NCBI RefSeq assembly: GCF_021730395.1
Contig: NC_069379.1
Coordinates: 26,572,501 to 26,636,500, forward strand
Source of the DNA: Mercenaria mercenaria
Taxonomy: Eukaryota; Mollusca; Bivalvia; Venerida; Veneridae
Length of the DNA: 64,000 nt
Reading direction: 5' to 3'
The position numbers were made by a program, and so were the translations under genes. Under the pieces are notes generated by a model, which did no database searches, was not told the DNA's origin, and saw only the letters and a list, made by a program, of their open reading frames with translations. Below, piece after piece: positions 11,442 through 23,467 of this stretch. How positions within the stretch are numbered: position 1 is the first letter of the stretch; the number at the start of each line of letters is the position of its first letter.

Positions 11442-14400
11442 TTAGAAAATAGATCCACATTTTCTTCTAAGCTGTAATTTTCTTTGACGTACCAGCCGCG
11501 CCTCTTGCTCACGCCTAACTTGCAATTTGTGTTTAATTTGCAGACAAAATGGCACTGAGCAAATTAGTTCAGCACAATGTTTCGCATGATAACAGCACAG
11601 CGCAATAAGTTGCTTACATATAGGACAAGACTGTGTGTGCTTCTTGCGACATGATCTAGTATGTGCAATAACTAGTTTCATCTTGTGGCAGTCGGAAAAT
11701 AAACAATTAAGGTCGTTACATGAAGCACTGTGTACCAATTTACAAATACAACGCTCAATGGCTTCTCGTCGTGTCTCTGTAGACGATTCATATAAAGGCT
11801 GGCTCTCTCTGTTGCAACAAGTTTGACATATATCAGATCTCTGAAATACACAAAACTCAATTTTCTCAGTCTCAACTGTTGGTCATACAACGTAAGACGA
11901 TCCTTTACGTCTCGCATCATTTCTTTATCATAAACCAATTCCTATAAATTAAGCACATTGATATGGAAGAGCATTAGTGAAAGGTGCATAACATATGGAT
12001 ATGTAGGTAGATGACATCGAACTAGCACTTTTTATTACATTTGAACTCTCTACGAGTCAATAAAGGTAGCCAATTAACATTTTTGCCTTCGATAGATGGA
12101 TTGACTTTTAAATTTTGCAGATACTGAGTCAAATGTTCGAATTATGTACCGGTAACTAAAAAATCTGGAACTCTAGGGTAGGCCATACATTTGTGTATGC
12201 TTAATATGTTCAAATCCATAAACACTGAGTACAATGTATGGATATGCAGTTTGCTGTACCCACTTTACATTTTTACCGACTATAGGAGTCAACAAATGTG
12301 ACCCAGTATGACAAACGTTCAAATTTTGCTAATAAAAAGGCATTACTCTAACTTAAAGTTTTAGGTTAGTATCTCTTAATTTCGAGTCAATTAATAAACG
12401 CTTATGGGACTAATGCCGTATCATATAATTCAAACAGAAACTTAACTTCTTGTCTTAGTTAGTTTGTATATTTTACGACATAGTTAACCTTTGTATCATT
12501 AAAACATATACATTGTATACTATGTTTACTTACCTGATACTTTTCTTCAGTTTTATTTTCAGAGTTTGCATCACATGACTTGGTACCTGTTGATGTAGGG
12601 GGCAAGGCTTTTGGCTCCTTGTTCACTCCATCTTTGCTTTCATCAAGTTTAATTCTTTTGACTTTAATTTTTGGAACCTGTTTGAAATAAAATACCACTA
12701 AATAAACGCATATGTAATAATGGGTGCATCGGATGAGTGGTAAGCAGTGAACAATGAAGTTACAAATGAAAAGTAGTGGAGAATGAAGTAGCACATATAA
12801 ATGAAAAGTAGTGGAGAATGAAGTTGCATATATAAATGAAAAGTAGTGGAGAATGAAGTTGCACATATAAATGGAAAGTAGTGAACAATGAAGTTGCATG
12901 TATAAATGAAAAGTAGTGGAGAATGAAGTTGCATATATAAATGAAAAGTAGTGGAGAATGAAGTTGCACATATAAATGGAAAGTAGTGAACAATGAAGTT
13001 GCATGTATAAATGAAAAGTAGTGGAGAATGAAGTTGCATATATAAATGAAAAGTAGTGGACAATGAAGTTGCATATATAAATGAAAAGTAGTGGACAATG
13101 ATGTTGCATATATAAATGAAAAGTAGTAAACAATGAAGTTGCATATGAAAATGAAAAGTAGTGAACAATGAAGTTGCATATATAAAATAAAAGTAGTGGA
13201 CAGTAAAGTTTATTTGCGACAGGTTGCGAACAAGGGAGTTGCATAAAGTGTTAACAAATAGTGAACAATGAAGTTGCATATATTAGTGACGAGTAGTGAA
13301 ATGACATAAATTTATAATTTCACGGATCAGGCAAATCACTCGATGTTATAGACTAACAAAGTACAACTAATGATTTTCAGTTCAAACTCCTGTAGGCTGG
13401 AGGTTATATGCTTGACTGGTCCTTTTGTTGAGTCACTGTCTTACGAGTCTTAACTGAAGCTGTAACGCAGTTCCTGGATACTCAGCGGCTATATGCTATC
13501 ATATATAACATCCAGTTACCATATAGGTATAACCACTTCGCCAAATAACGCTGAGCCTCGTCTGTAAGCTGGAACTCACTTACTGTCCCAGTAGATTACT
13601 AAACTATATGTCTCTGTCTCAGCTTTCCGATACTCAGCCTATATATGGTATCGTCTACAGCATTCATCTACCGTAAAGGTAAAACTTCTATGCGCTGGCC
13701 CTAAGACTGCTCTGTTAATGTGAAATGTCTTCTATTAAATAATTCATCCGCCCTGACAGCTTAGCTGCAATAGCTTTCGCATCAAGGTACTGGGATAAAT
13801 CATTATTCCTCGATGCATCTACATCAGTCGCTGGATACAACACGAATTCACTATCATCTATCTACCTATTATCTATACCCTAGCAAAAGTGCGTTTATAT
13901 TGGTGATATTTACAGAATTTGTTTCTGATTGGTACATAGTGTTTTACAAATATGTGGTTCCCTTTAACTCTTGTATATAACATAACGTGTCATACTTGGC
14001 TTCAGCAATCAATGTAATTAACGCAAATCAGCCATACATGACCCAGTTCTATTATTTACAACAATTCAACAATAATTACAGCAATAATAAAATGTAGATG
14101 TTGTTATATATCACGTTTTCAATACGTCAAAAATTATACAAATTGTTCTGAAAATCCTTTTGAAAATCTTAATTCATTTATTTTTAATAAGAACACAAGA
14201 CAAAAAATGGAAAAATCCACATTAATAAAAACGGCCGCCCATACATCACTCCATATTGAAAAAGGGGAACGAGTAAATGTGTGCACGTGCAAACATACTG
14301 AGCTCCTGCTTACAAACCAACAAATATGCGAATCATTGCAAAAACAAAAACACCGAAGTAACAAAGAAACACAAAGACACATGACAAATGTAAACAGCCG

Positions 14401-17400
14401 TAGAACGTTCAGCGATAAAATCAACATTGGAGAGGAGTATAAACATTGGAGAGGAGTATAAACATTGGGGAGGAGTATAAACGAGTTAATGAGCGCCAGA
14501 CATTACTTAGTCCATTAAAAACTCTATGCATGAAACCCAAAAACCACAAGACCATCAACGTATGCACTCAATGACCTTGATTCAAATTCCGAAATAGGCA
14601 GCAGTGTTTTAGCGACACCGCTTATTTGATTGTGCAGTAACTGACAGGTTAAAATGATCTTTTTATGCATATGTACTTAACAAATACTAGTAGTTTACAA
14701 TAATTCTCCTATTCTGTTTGTCCTAAACTGTATTTTCTTAAAGCGACTGTCACGTACCTTGTCTAATGCTACAGCTCCCACAAAGAATGAAACAACAACC
14801 CATTTTTATTTGGAAAAGGAACGCCTTAATTTGTAATAGTGAAAAAGCTCTTATTTGTGTTGAGTTTAACGTCGCACCGACACATTTACAGGTCCTATGG
14901 CGATTTTCCAGCCTTGATGTGGAGGAATACCCCACCTGTCCCTCCGTGCATTATTTCATCACATGCACCTGGGTAGCTTCTTCACATGAAGATTTCAACG
15001 CCACAAGTAAGGCTGGAACCCACATCGGTGACGGCGATTGATTTAAGGAGGTAGGTTACCTTTATATTTGTATGTGCGCATGCCCAACCGGAAGCTAACA
15101 TGACGATTTACGACTTGTTTACGACAAACTAAATGTATTAGTATATCCATTCTTCTGAGAAATAAAAACATGAATCTGTCTCCGATCTGATGCTTAATGG
15201 TTTAATAATGCAGAAATAATGAATATATTGCCGCAGAAACGCTTCAAAACATTGTTGCCTTAAGATGACGTCACTGACGTCATGACATTACGTGTCAGTT
15301 ACCGCGCAAGTACGTAATTCTGTGCATTTTCGCTATGAACAAATATCAATATTTTGCTTCTTTTATGTAGTTATATTGAAATGTTAGGCGGAATGTAAGA
15401 AAATGGAAGATGGTAACTAATGTTTCTGGGAATATAATTGGGTGAAAGGTTACTTATGACGGCCATTTCAAATAAAAACTGGGCAGTTTGATTTGTAATA
15501 CCTATTTTTCAATTTCCGTTGAAACCAAAATACACTGAAAAGTGTTAAATATCCGTATTTTCCTTCTTCTTTCAATATTTAATACCTTTGGAGGGTCATT
15601 CACTTCAAACCTGGATAAAAATGTACTTGAAGGGACAGAGATAAACGAAATTGAGATTTTAGCAGTTAAAACATTAAATTACATGAAATAAAAAATAAAC
15701 TGCTGCGGTTAAACTAATTTGAATTTACCCTGGTAACAAGGTTACCTACCTCCTTAAAGCTAGCGACCTTAACCACTCGGACATGGAGGTGTGTCTACAA
15801 ATGATGAATAGAACAGTAAAAGCAAGATAATTTAACGTAAATTTTGGTATATGATTATAGCTATGATACTTACAAGTTTGTCACTGGTCCGTGGGTCGAC
15901 TTCTGCATTCATCGAGGGCAGGACTACGTACCAAGCCTTTGCTGGCTTCCCGGTTTTGCGTTTTCTCTTCATGTGTTTTTTCTGTAATCAGGTTACAACT
16001 GATTCGTTATCTTAAATTTATTCATCGCATATCACCGAATATCACCGAAACCTTGCCATTTGCTTACGCCTAACATGCAACTTGTTTTTTATTGGCATAC
16101 AGAATAATAGAGCACATCACAGTGCAATTAATTATATCTAATTAATTTATATTAAGGTGAGACAAGACTTGCAATATATACAAAAGACAATGAAAAGCCA
16201 CGGTCGAAGACTTCAGCTTCTTCAAGTGTACAAGTTAATGATTAATATATGGTTACACAAAAACACAAAGACATCCGAGGCGTTTTAACAGGTTTATGGT
16301 TAAGACAAATACGATGTATGTCTAAAAGCAACACAGAAATAAATGCTGAACTTGATAAAAGTATTGAATATGGAAAGTAATATTAAACTTCTGTCAATGT
16401 CAGACGATGATCTAATCTACTAATAATTTCATAGATAGCAGTACATTACACGATGTCGCTAGGTAATTCAAACTGACACTTTTGTTTATATTCATATTAT
16501 TTATTTCATACATTATATTTGGTTTCCACTCAGTAAACTTTACCTGTGATTTTCCTTCACGTATCTCTTCAGTTTTCACATTACTAGACTTTGTACCAGT
16601 TTTTGTTGAGGGCGACGTTCTTGGTTTCTTGTTTACACCAACGTTGCTTTCATCAGCTTTTATTCTTTTAACTTTATGTTTTGGAACCTGTCCGATTTTT
16701 TAAAGAAAGTAATAGCATATGTAATAATGAAAAATAAATGTTGTTTTTAAGTGTGATATTTTCTGAATTAAAGGACACATAAAATGATATTTGTCTACCA
16801 ATGCAGAGAAGGATAATTTAATGTAAATTTTGGCAAATAGCGTAATGATGCTTACAAGCTTGCCGTTAGCCCGTGGACCCGCGTCTGTACTGATAGTGGA
16901 AGATAAGCTTGCCGTCGGTGGCACACAATTACGAGGCAGGACTGCGTATGAATTCTTGGTTTGCTCCGCCATTTGGCGTTTTCTCTTCATGTTTTTATCC
17001 TTCTGTAAAACAGTAAATGCAATGTGTCTTAATAGCATCTTTTAAGAAATTTGATTCACTCTACCACAAATGAGACATTTGTATAATTCAGTAATGTAAT
17101 GTTGTAAAACTTATCTTTACTGTGTGTACTGATTTTATATTCCTCACTCAAATGGACTAGCTCAAAGATATATCCACTTTTCTGCACTAAAGTAGTTGAA
17201 TTATGTTGTCTATGGGCAATATTTTCATGAGAACCAATTTAGCACCCGTGACAGACAAAATAATTGAACACTCTTAAGGAAAAAAATTGTCATGATAATG
17301 ATGATGTAATGACAGATGATGATGATAGTGATGATGCTGATATTGATAATAGTTATGATGATGACAGTGGTAATTGTGATGATGATTACAATGGTAATGA

Positions 17401-18647
17401 TAACGATGATTATCTGTTGTTTTTGTTTTTGGTGACGATGTTGATGGTGTTGGTGATGAGGATGATAATGTTGATGATGATGCTGGTGATGATGATCTTG
17501 ATGATGGTGGTGCTGTTGGTGATAAGTGTTTGTAATGATGATAATTGTCGTTATGGTTGTGTTGATAGTGGTGGTGCTGATGATAGTAGTAGTGGTGATA
17601 AAAATGTAGATGGTGATGATTCTTGTGGTTGTGATGATAGTGGTGGTGGTGGTGATGATGATGATGATGACATTGATTAAAATAATGTTTTCCAAGTTTC
17701 TGTGACTCTTCAATGTGTCAAAGCATAAAGAATAACATAATGAATGGATTTTATAAGGCACACACTTAAGAAACAATTTGCAGGTGTAACAACTAAAATG
17801 TGTGGGAAATGACAAAACTATTGACCTAAAAACCTTCTAATGGTCCTTTTTCCATAGCAAGAGCAAACTTTATTTATTATTGCTGTTATCTTTGAAGAAT
17901 TTTTCTGATCAGAAGACATGGTAAATAGATCGGTGATAAAGGAGTACCCAAGCTGCATTTTCATCAGCAGCATTATAAATACATTGACAAAGGTAATATC
18001 GGCATACTTCGCATAAACATCATCATAAAAAACGCTACAAAAACTATCATAATAATAATAATAATAATAATAATCATCATCATCATCATCATCAGTAGCT
18101 TCGCTATTTCCAACAACATTCTAATTCCACCACTTTCCTTCTTTATGACCTTCATCATGTAATCAATATATCCGATATGAAAATAAAACGAAACATAAAA
18201 TTTTGACTCCAAAATCTCACTCCCTTTTTTCACTCCAAGGTCACTCCAAAATCTCGCTCCATGGCTCCACTCCAAGACTGTACAGGGAAGTAATCAAGCT
18301 GAATACGATATATCACAAAATACAAAACCGAAAGTACAATGATCATTTAAAGTTTACAAGATAATTTGTTTATATTTTTCATAGCGATATAGTATATCAA
18401 CTTTTCATTATATATTATCAAACAAATAAAGGCAAAATGTAGAATTCGGTATTACCAGGGTCTTTCTTGGGTGACCCTGGTATTACCAGGGACATAAATT
18501 ATTCCTGATATTACATATAATTTATTCTACTGTAGATATGTCAAGTTTCGGTTTCTTTCTAAACTGTTTCTTTGTATCCAACACATTATTACATTTTGTA
18601 ATTTAACGGCGGGTTATCGCATATAACAGACTTACCTTGTTTACCAT
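11442..18647 (-). CDS. TAZ2 zinc-finger protein, CBP/p300-related (six exons)
   Basis: Join, in coding order: 18647-18636, 17002-16856, 16687-16544, 15981-15874, 12677-12534, 11840-11442. Every exon has AG/GT borders and every intron is phase 0, giving 317 residues. Residues 1-4 come from a tiny first exon (MVNK). Exons 2 and 4 are similar to each other (MKRKR near the start, LP..., ending in KL). Exons 3 and 5 are also similar (VPK-KVKRIK-DES-GVNK), so an exon pair has been duplicated in tandem. The last exon holds a TAZ2 domain (about 215-305) with all three zinc clusters: H222/C226/C231/C236, H245/C249/C257/C260, H270/C274/C279/C284. TAZ2 of CBP/p300 binds activation domains of transcription factors. 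The basic motifs suggest nuclear location. No bromodomain, acetyltransferase, KIX or TAZ1 domain is present, and the protein is a fraction of CBP length (over 2,000 residues). The function beyond TAZ2 is unknown. Confidence 0.82.
12745..13215 (-). repeat. 35-bp minisatellite with 105-bp higher-order units, at the left breakpoint
   Basis: Unit: AATGAAGTTGCATATATAAA, then TGAAAAGTAGTGGAG, about thirteen copies. Variants (CACATATAAATGG, CATGTATAAATG) recur every third unit, making a 105-bp period at 12855-13065. All three minus-strand frames are open through the array because 35 is not a multiple of three and the unit lacks stops on that strand. It lies about 30 bases from the edge of the inverted duplication, in TAZ2 intron 4. 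Probably not coding. Confidence 0.85.
13216..14849. other. TAZ2 intron 4, unique part
   Basis: No exon or recognised repeat apart from three copies of a 20-bp unit (AACATTGGAGAGGAGTATA) at about 14424-14482. The open frames around 14134-14461 on both strands overlap each other and look random. Confidence 0.5.
14850..15792 (+). mobile_element. SINE interrupted by a nested TTAA element
   Basis: The head (GAGTTTAACGTCGCACCGACAC) and body run to 15046; the tail (CGACCTTAACCACTCGG) resumes after 15757. The gap is the 707-bp element described separately. It is the same SINE family as the copies in the arms, in intron 4 of the TAZ2 gene. Confidence 0.65.
15047..15753. mobile_element. 707-bp TTAA-flanked element with two CRE sites
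   Basis: The flanks are TTAA (15043-15046 and 15754-15757) and the terminal inverted repeat is GGAGGTAGGTWACC. It inserted in the SINE tail. It contains two perfect TGACGTCA sites one base apart (15266-15273 and 15275-15282). No coding capacity. It is a MITE-like element of the TTAA group. Confidence 0.8.
17275..17680 (+). repeat. GAT/GGT-rich microsatellite
   Basis: About 400 bp of degenerate GATGAT, GTGGTG and related triplets in TAZ2 intron 1. Long open frames on both strands (Asp-rich, Thr/Ile/His-rich) are composition artefacts. A second ATA/ATC triplet run lies at 18041-18092. Confidence 0.9.
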
Positions 18648-19246
18648 AAGTATGGTGGTATCCCACAGTCTAAAAATAAACTTCACGACTGCGCAGTAGA
18701 ACATTACGTTTTACTTCCGCTCATTGAGCAGAATAATGTATGTTTTCCGTTATCCGGGCAAATTATATAGGCTGAACACCACTAAATCCAGCTGTTCTTT
18801 ATTTCATATAAAACCCACTTACTTCATAACGGTTTTTCGACACTTTCTAGCATAACAGATTTTCAGAGACTTATATTCCCATAAAGAACTAGATCGCTAC
18901 TTTACAAAAACAAAAAGAAAAGGGGGTGTTAACTTTTATATAAGAAAACAACAGTTCGTTAAATACAACCCGCTGAATTTACTACTTTTCTCTTCTTTCA
19001 ATTTCTCTTTTCGAGACATTAAATTCTTACGCCGCCATTTTTACCTAGCATGCGATAGGAACATGCCGATTTCAAAAGAATGCAAAGTGATACATACTGA
19101 AACGCGGTAGGGTAAAAGTAAGCACGCTGCTGTCGAGAAAATGCACTAGGAAAGGTAAAAAGATTAGTACTATTTATATTTGGACTACTTTGTCTACTTT
19201 GGACTAGACCTGCGGAGGCTTACATTCTATTTGGTAGTGATCAGCC
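18648..19246 (-). promoter_or_regulatory. Upstream region of the TAZ2 gene
   Basis: The start codon at 18647 has a G at +4. The 600 bases upstream contain no ORF worth calling. They include CTGCGCAGT (similar to half an NRF1 site) near 18689 and a purine-rich stretch, and run up to a small transposon at 19247. This is the likely promoter and 5' UTR; no TATA box stands out. Confidence 0.3.
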
Positions 19247-19709
19247 TATAGGAGAGATCGCCCTGACGTCACGCATCAACACCTGTTTATCTGGCGGTGG
19301 GTAAAACAAAATATTTTTACATCGTTTGTGTATGGGATCGGAATTTTTATTTTTTAATAACTTTTTCGTTCATTTATGGATTTTAAAAATTCAAAAAGTT
19401 TTGAAAGGCTTACGATTTTCATATTTTCTTATTGAAATATCTTTTGAAAATAAATTACCGTTTTAAATGACATATGATTTGAATAGCGGCGTAGCGATGC
19501 TCCAAACTTTTAGAAAAACATTGTAAGTTAAGCGTTTTTAATTAATCCATTTTATTTCGAAATAATAATTAAAAGTTATGAATAAATTGCTTGTTTTATA
19601 CCCTTTCCATTGATCAAAAAATTATTGATATTATTTATGTTTTAAGAAAAATTAAGCAGTTAGAAAAACATCACTGACGGATTTGTGTACAAACACGATC
19701 TCTCCTATA
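19247..19709. mobile_element. Small inverted-repeat element (MITE-like) upstream of the TAZ2 gene
   Basis: Ends TATAGGAGAGATCG (19247-19260) and its complement (19696-19709) face each other across about 460 bp of AT-rich DNA. TA at the ends would fit a mariner-type insertion. It contains a perfect CRE (TGACGTCA, 19264-19271). No ORF. Confidence 0.5.
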
Positions 19710-22199
19710 TAAATAAGCAGGTAAAGATTGGAAAACATTAATATCGTGAATAGCAATTTAAAAATAACATAGTATCAGGAGCTGATTGTCTATGAAACAT
19801 ACCAAAGAAAAGCCCGAAAGAGGTTTAATTATTATAAATTTTATTATTTTACCTTATAATTTTAGTTCAGTTAAATGTATATATACATGGTTTATTTATA
19901 ATGTTCTATAATACATAGTTAAAAGGCCTAAAACTTTATCATCATTTAAAAACTTTTAGAATATTTTAATTTTAAACATAATTATACTTAATTTTAAGCC
20001 ATATTAAGGCTAATTTTAGACTATAATTTTAAAAAACCAGGGGGCATATCATTGCACACTCTTTATATTTTCGGTAAGGATAGTCACCTGATTTTATCCA
20101 ATTAGTTTTAATATAATTCTAAAATAAAATTTTAAACCTTTTGGCATAATAAAAATCAGAAACAAAAGTCTTTGTGTTTTCGTTTTTCGACAAAGGCCGA
20201 TTCTGATTTTACCAATTTTATCAAACTTTTATCAAATTTTACCAATCTTAACCAAATTTTAAACAAGTTAAATTCAAGGTTAATAATATAAGAACAAAGA
20301 TAATAAAATCATGATAAAGGAAATATCAAATACATGTATTCTGTTTAATTAAAGTTAGGCCAGCAGTGTATATATGTAGTAGGGACCTATGGTGGCATAA
20401 ACAACGCCCAGTCCGAGAAAACAGGTACAAGAAAGACGCCACCATAGGGATATCCAGTAGTGATGATGATCAGTAAACATACAGACGGCGACAGACAATG
20501 ACAAACAAACAACAGGTAAACAGGTAAATCTTAGGTAAAAACTATCACGCGTAATTTAGACGTCACGTACACAGGATTCGCATGTAAAACATTTATTAGT
20601 TCATAGTTTTGCTTCAAAGTTTCAGTATCGCTAAAGAACATACATAGCTAGAATACTTGAGATTTTTAGTACGCTACTAACATAAAAATAAGAAATTTTT
20701 TATAGAAAACGTCGAATTTTGATAAAATCAACTGTTAAATTTCATACAACGCGATCGTAAATTACTTTTTTACATAATAAGTAAAGTAATTAATACTGGT
20801 ATAATCATTAAATTTAGACTTTAGGCTAGAAAGTGCAAAAAAACAGATCTGAAAAACATTAAAAAATGACAAAATGACAGCAATTCAAAAACATAGAGTA
20901 AAACGGTATCGTTAAAATACATTGAATGTTTTAGAGTACATGGAGTAAGCAATTTATCGATATGACACAATTATGCAGTAGGCGTGGCGTGTAATCTATA
21001 AATAACCTGTATACTGACAACAATCGAACGTATATAAATGGCTTTTATTAAAGGTGTTTTTAAAGTTTTAAAGTTTTTAAATTTTAAGGTTAATAAAATA
21101 AAGCAGTAGAGTATAGACATAGTTCATGGGTAGTGGCAGTTCTGTCCTGGCGTTTCATCAGTGTAAGTAAGAAAGGTAATCGCGGGTCTTACTCCGGATG
21201 AAATTGTTTAAGATTTAGCAGTATATCACAAAACAACAGATCTTTTTAGCGAATGAACAGCATCTTGACACACAACTTATCTGTCCAATACATGTTTTAC
21301 TGTTCTGTCCCACGAAATTTGGATACTTAAAATATTCTAAATGAGTTGTCCCCCTTTAAATAAGGATGTCATTTGTAAAGAAATAATGTAAACAATTGTC
21401 AAAACGATGTTTTACCTAGTTATGTAAAGTTTTAATACTCGCACGATGTTGCAAATGCATCAAAACGAAGACATGTAACAGTTTCCTTTAAAAATGGTGA
21501 GTTTCAAAGGCGCTGGACTGTCCAGAAGTGTGGCGCCTTCATGTAGTCCCTTTCCGGAATTCAATATATATATGAATACATTGACAATGGTTTTGTACAA
21601 TAATATAAATATTTTATATGCTGCTATATTTTCAAGTAAAACAATGCTTTCTTTCTATGATTTGATGACGTTTGAACTTTTTTCTCCGAAACATGGACCT
21701 AAACCTTAATAAAGTTAATTATATATCATTTGATAATCTATTCAACATTTTGGCAATTTAGACAAAATTCAGGGGGAAACAACAATTAAAACATTGCAAA
21801 AATAATAAAAAATACTCCAGCCAACATCCAGACATGTTCCAAAACTAACACCCGGGCCTTGAATTAAGGTCCCCTTTTTATTACATCATATAGATCTACT
21901 TCTTTGGAATACATCCAGGCATCGACCTGTACTCGGGAACGGGTCTCAAATTTCAAATTTCGCTGGGCCTACGATTGATTAGTTTGACTGGAAACAGTCA
22001 TAACTACGCAGTGCAGCGTAAACAAACAAAAACGAATAAAAAAACAAAAACAAAGGAAAACATTAAATTTAGCATTGCTCGGACCTATTGACGGCATCAT
22101 CAAAGGAATTGCGCAACGGCTTTATATTTAGTAATGACTTACGACCCCTCCTTAGCAACGGACCGTTGCTTACATCCCCTATGACATCATGAGTTGTTT
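19710..22199. other. AT-rich intergenic DNA
   Basis: Very AT-rich (many ATTTTA/TAAAAT runs at 19840-20290). A short inverted repeat CTATGGTGGC/GCCACCATAG lies at about 20389-20448. Nothing resembling an exon was found. Confidence 0.5.
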
Positions 22200-23399
22200 T
22201 TCAATTTCTCGTATCCAAACCTTTCTGATATTGCACAACAGGGTCGTAATATCTTCAGCGACGGGTGCCCGTGACAGACATTCCCACTTTACAGGGAATT
22301 TCGTAAGGAAGCAAGGTAAGTCTTTCGTTATATTTTAATAAAAGTTAAAGATTTATACTTCGTTAACAAGAATAAAAACCAATTATCATTTCTATGGGGT
22401 GCCGTAGAACTTGCTCATGGTTATCATCGTATACCAAGATAATTGACTACAGTTCTAATACCAGTAAAGTTGCTTTTAACTGCTCAAGATAATTAGGTTT
22501 TTTTTTCAATGTTTCTTGAAATAATTGGTTTCTTCTGTTAGATTCTGTCTTGATGAACAACATTTGAGAGACAACCTTATTGTGCGCCGTGTTGATCAGA
22601 ACAAAAAACAACACCTTGATATCATAGCAAAAACATTTGTTTCTGTACTTTTGTATTTAGATATTTTACATTTGATTACTTTATTCTTGATTTCATGAAA
22701 CATACACTCAACAAAATTCGTAATCGGTCAGTTTTTATTGTATTACTATTTTGTTAATAATGCATGTATTTACACAAAATTTCACATACAGACATTTAAA
22801 TAGGTACTTCAGCTAATTATTGATTCATTTTTGACCGATTCACCGCTAAAGTAACGCATTAGGCGTTCTGACAAATTTAGCATATTTTGCACGCTTGCTT
22901 TAAAATTTCTGGTTGTTTAATGATCATATTGTATGAGCAATTGAGCATTGGCTACTGGGCAGCAATTTATAGAATACTAGTAAAGCAATTCAAATAGATT
23001 CACAAGAACTAAGTTGATAGCTACCTTCACCATAAAATGTTCCTTCCTGTATATTACAAACGAGCAGAAAATGAATGAATATCTACAGTTGTGAGAGATA
23101 TTTTCGCGGAGTTTTTGACAGAATGAGTTCAGTCTTAGTACAACGAGAATCACTTGGAACCCATAATTTCTTTTTATTTTCAATCAATTTTCAATCGTTA
23201 TTTTACGAATAATGATAATTGTTACTATCATCTATGTACCTAACTCAATGGTATTCTGTACTGTCAAAAACAAAGACATTTTGTAACTGTATTAACAGAT
23301 TATGTTTAGTTTGATAGAGGCTTTGCAGATAAACTGCAACGACATGAAATGCCGTTACGTTCAAATCAATGATTTCAAAGACAGGAAGATGAGCGGAAG
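22200..23399 (+). other. Possible promoter and first exons of a plus-strand gene
   Basis: Near 22150-22180 a palindromic AGCAAC/GTTGCT pair, like an RFX X-box, and a TGACATCA-type site precede a stretch ending in a strong donor at 22315 (AAGCAAG then gtaagtc). A short open exon follows at 23329-23399 between ttgcag and gtacgg, with an ATG at 23344 reading MKCRYVQINDFKDRKMSGR and end phase 2. No later exon was identified before the tandem duplication at 23468. The call rests on splice-like signals only. Confidence 0.25.
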
Positions 23400-23467
23400 G
23401 TACGGTATTTTCCTATTTCGTGCTAAAATTGCTTCATAGAACCGGTAGATGGATTTTCAATCCCGAT

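Larger units (their letters stand above)
1..12717. repeat. Left arm of a large inverted duplication
   Basis: This arm is the reverse complement of about 47121-62648. The first bases match the right arm at about 62648, and the match holds through the membrane-protein exons, the LINE, the 44-bp array and the TAZ2 exon. It ends just after the fifth TAZ2-gene exon, inside an intron. In a 60-base sample (481-540) I count one difference from the right arm, so the copies are related but not identical. Two insertions, 1106-2088 and 3368-5281, are absent from the right arm. The outer end lies beyond the window. Whether this is a chromosomal palindrome or an assembly join of diverged haplotypes cannot be decided here, although arm-specific insertions argue against a simple read-level artefact. 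Confidence 0.93.

Noticed and set aside
12459-13279. Three overlapping minus-strand open frames of 139-261 codons
   Set aside because: They are translations of the 35-bp tandem array; only the segment 12534-12677 is a supported exon.
17225-17815. Long Thr/Ile/His-rich and Asp-rich frames on opposite strands
   Set aside because: Both come from a GAT-type microsatellite and have no splice or family support.
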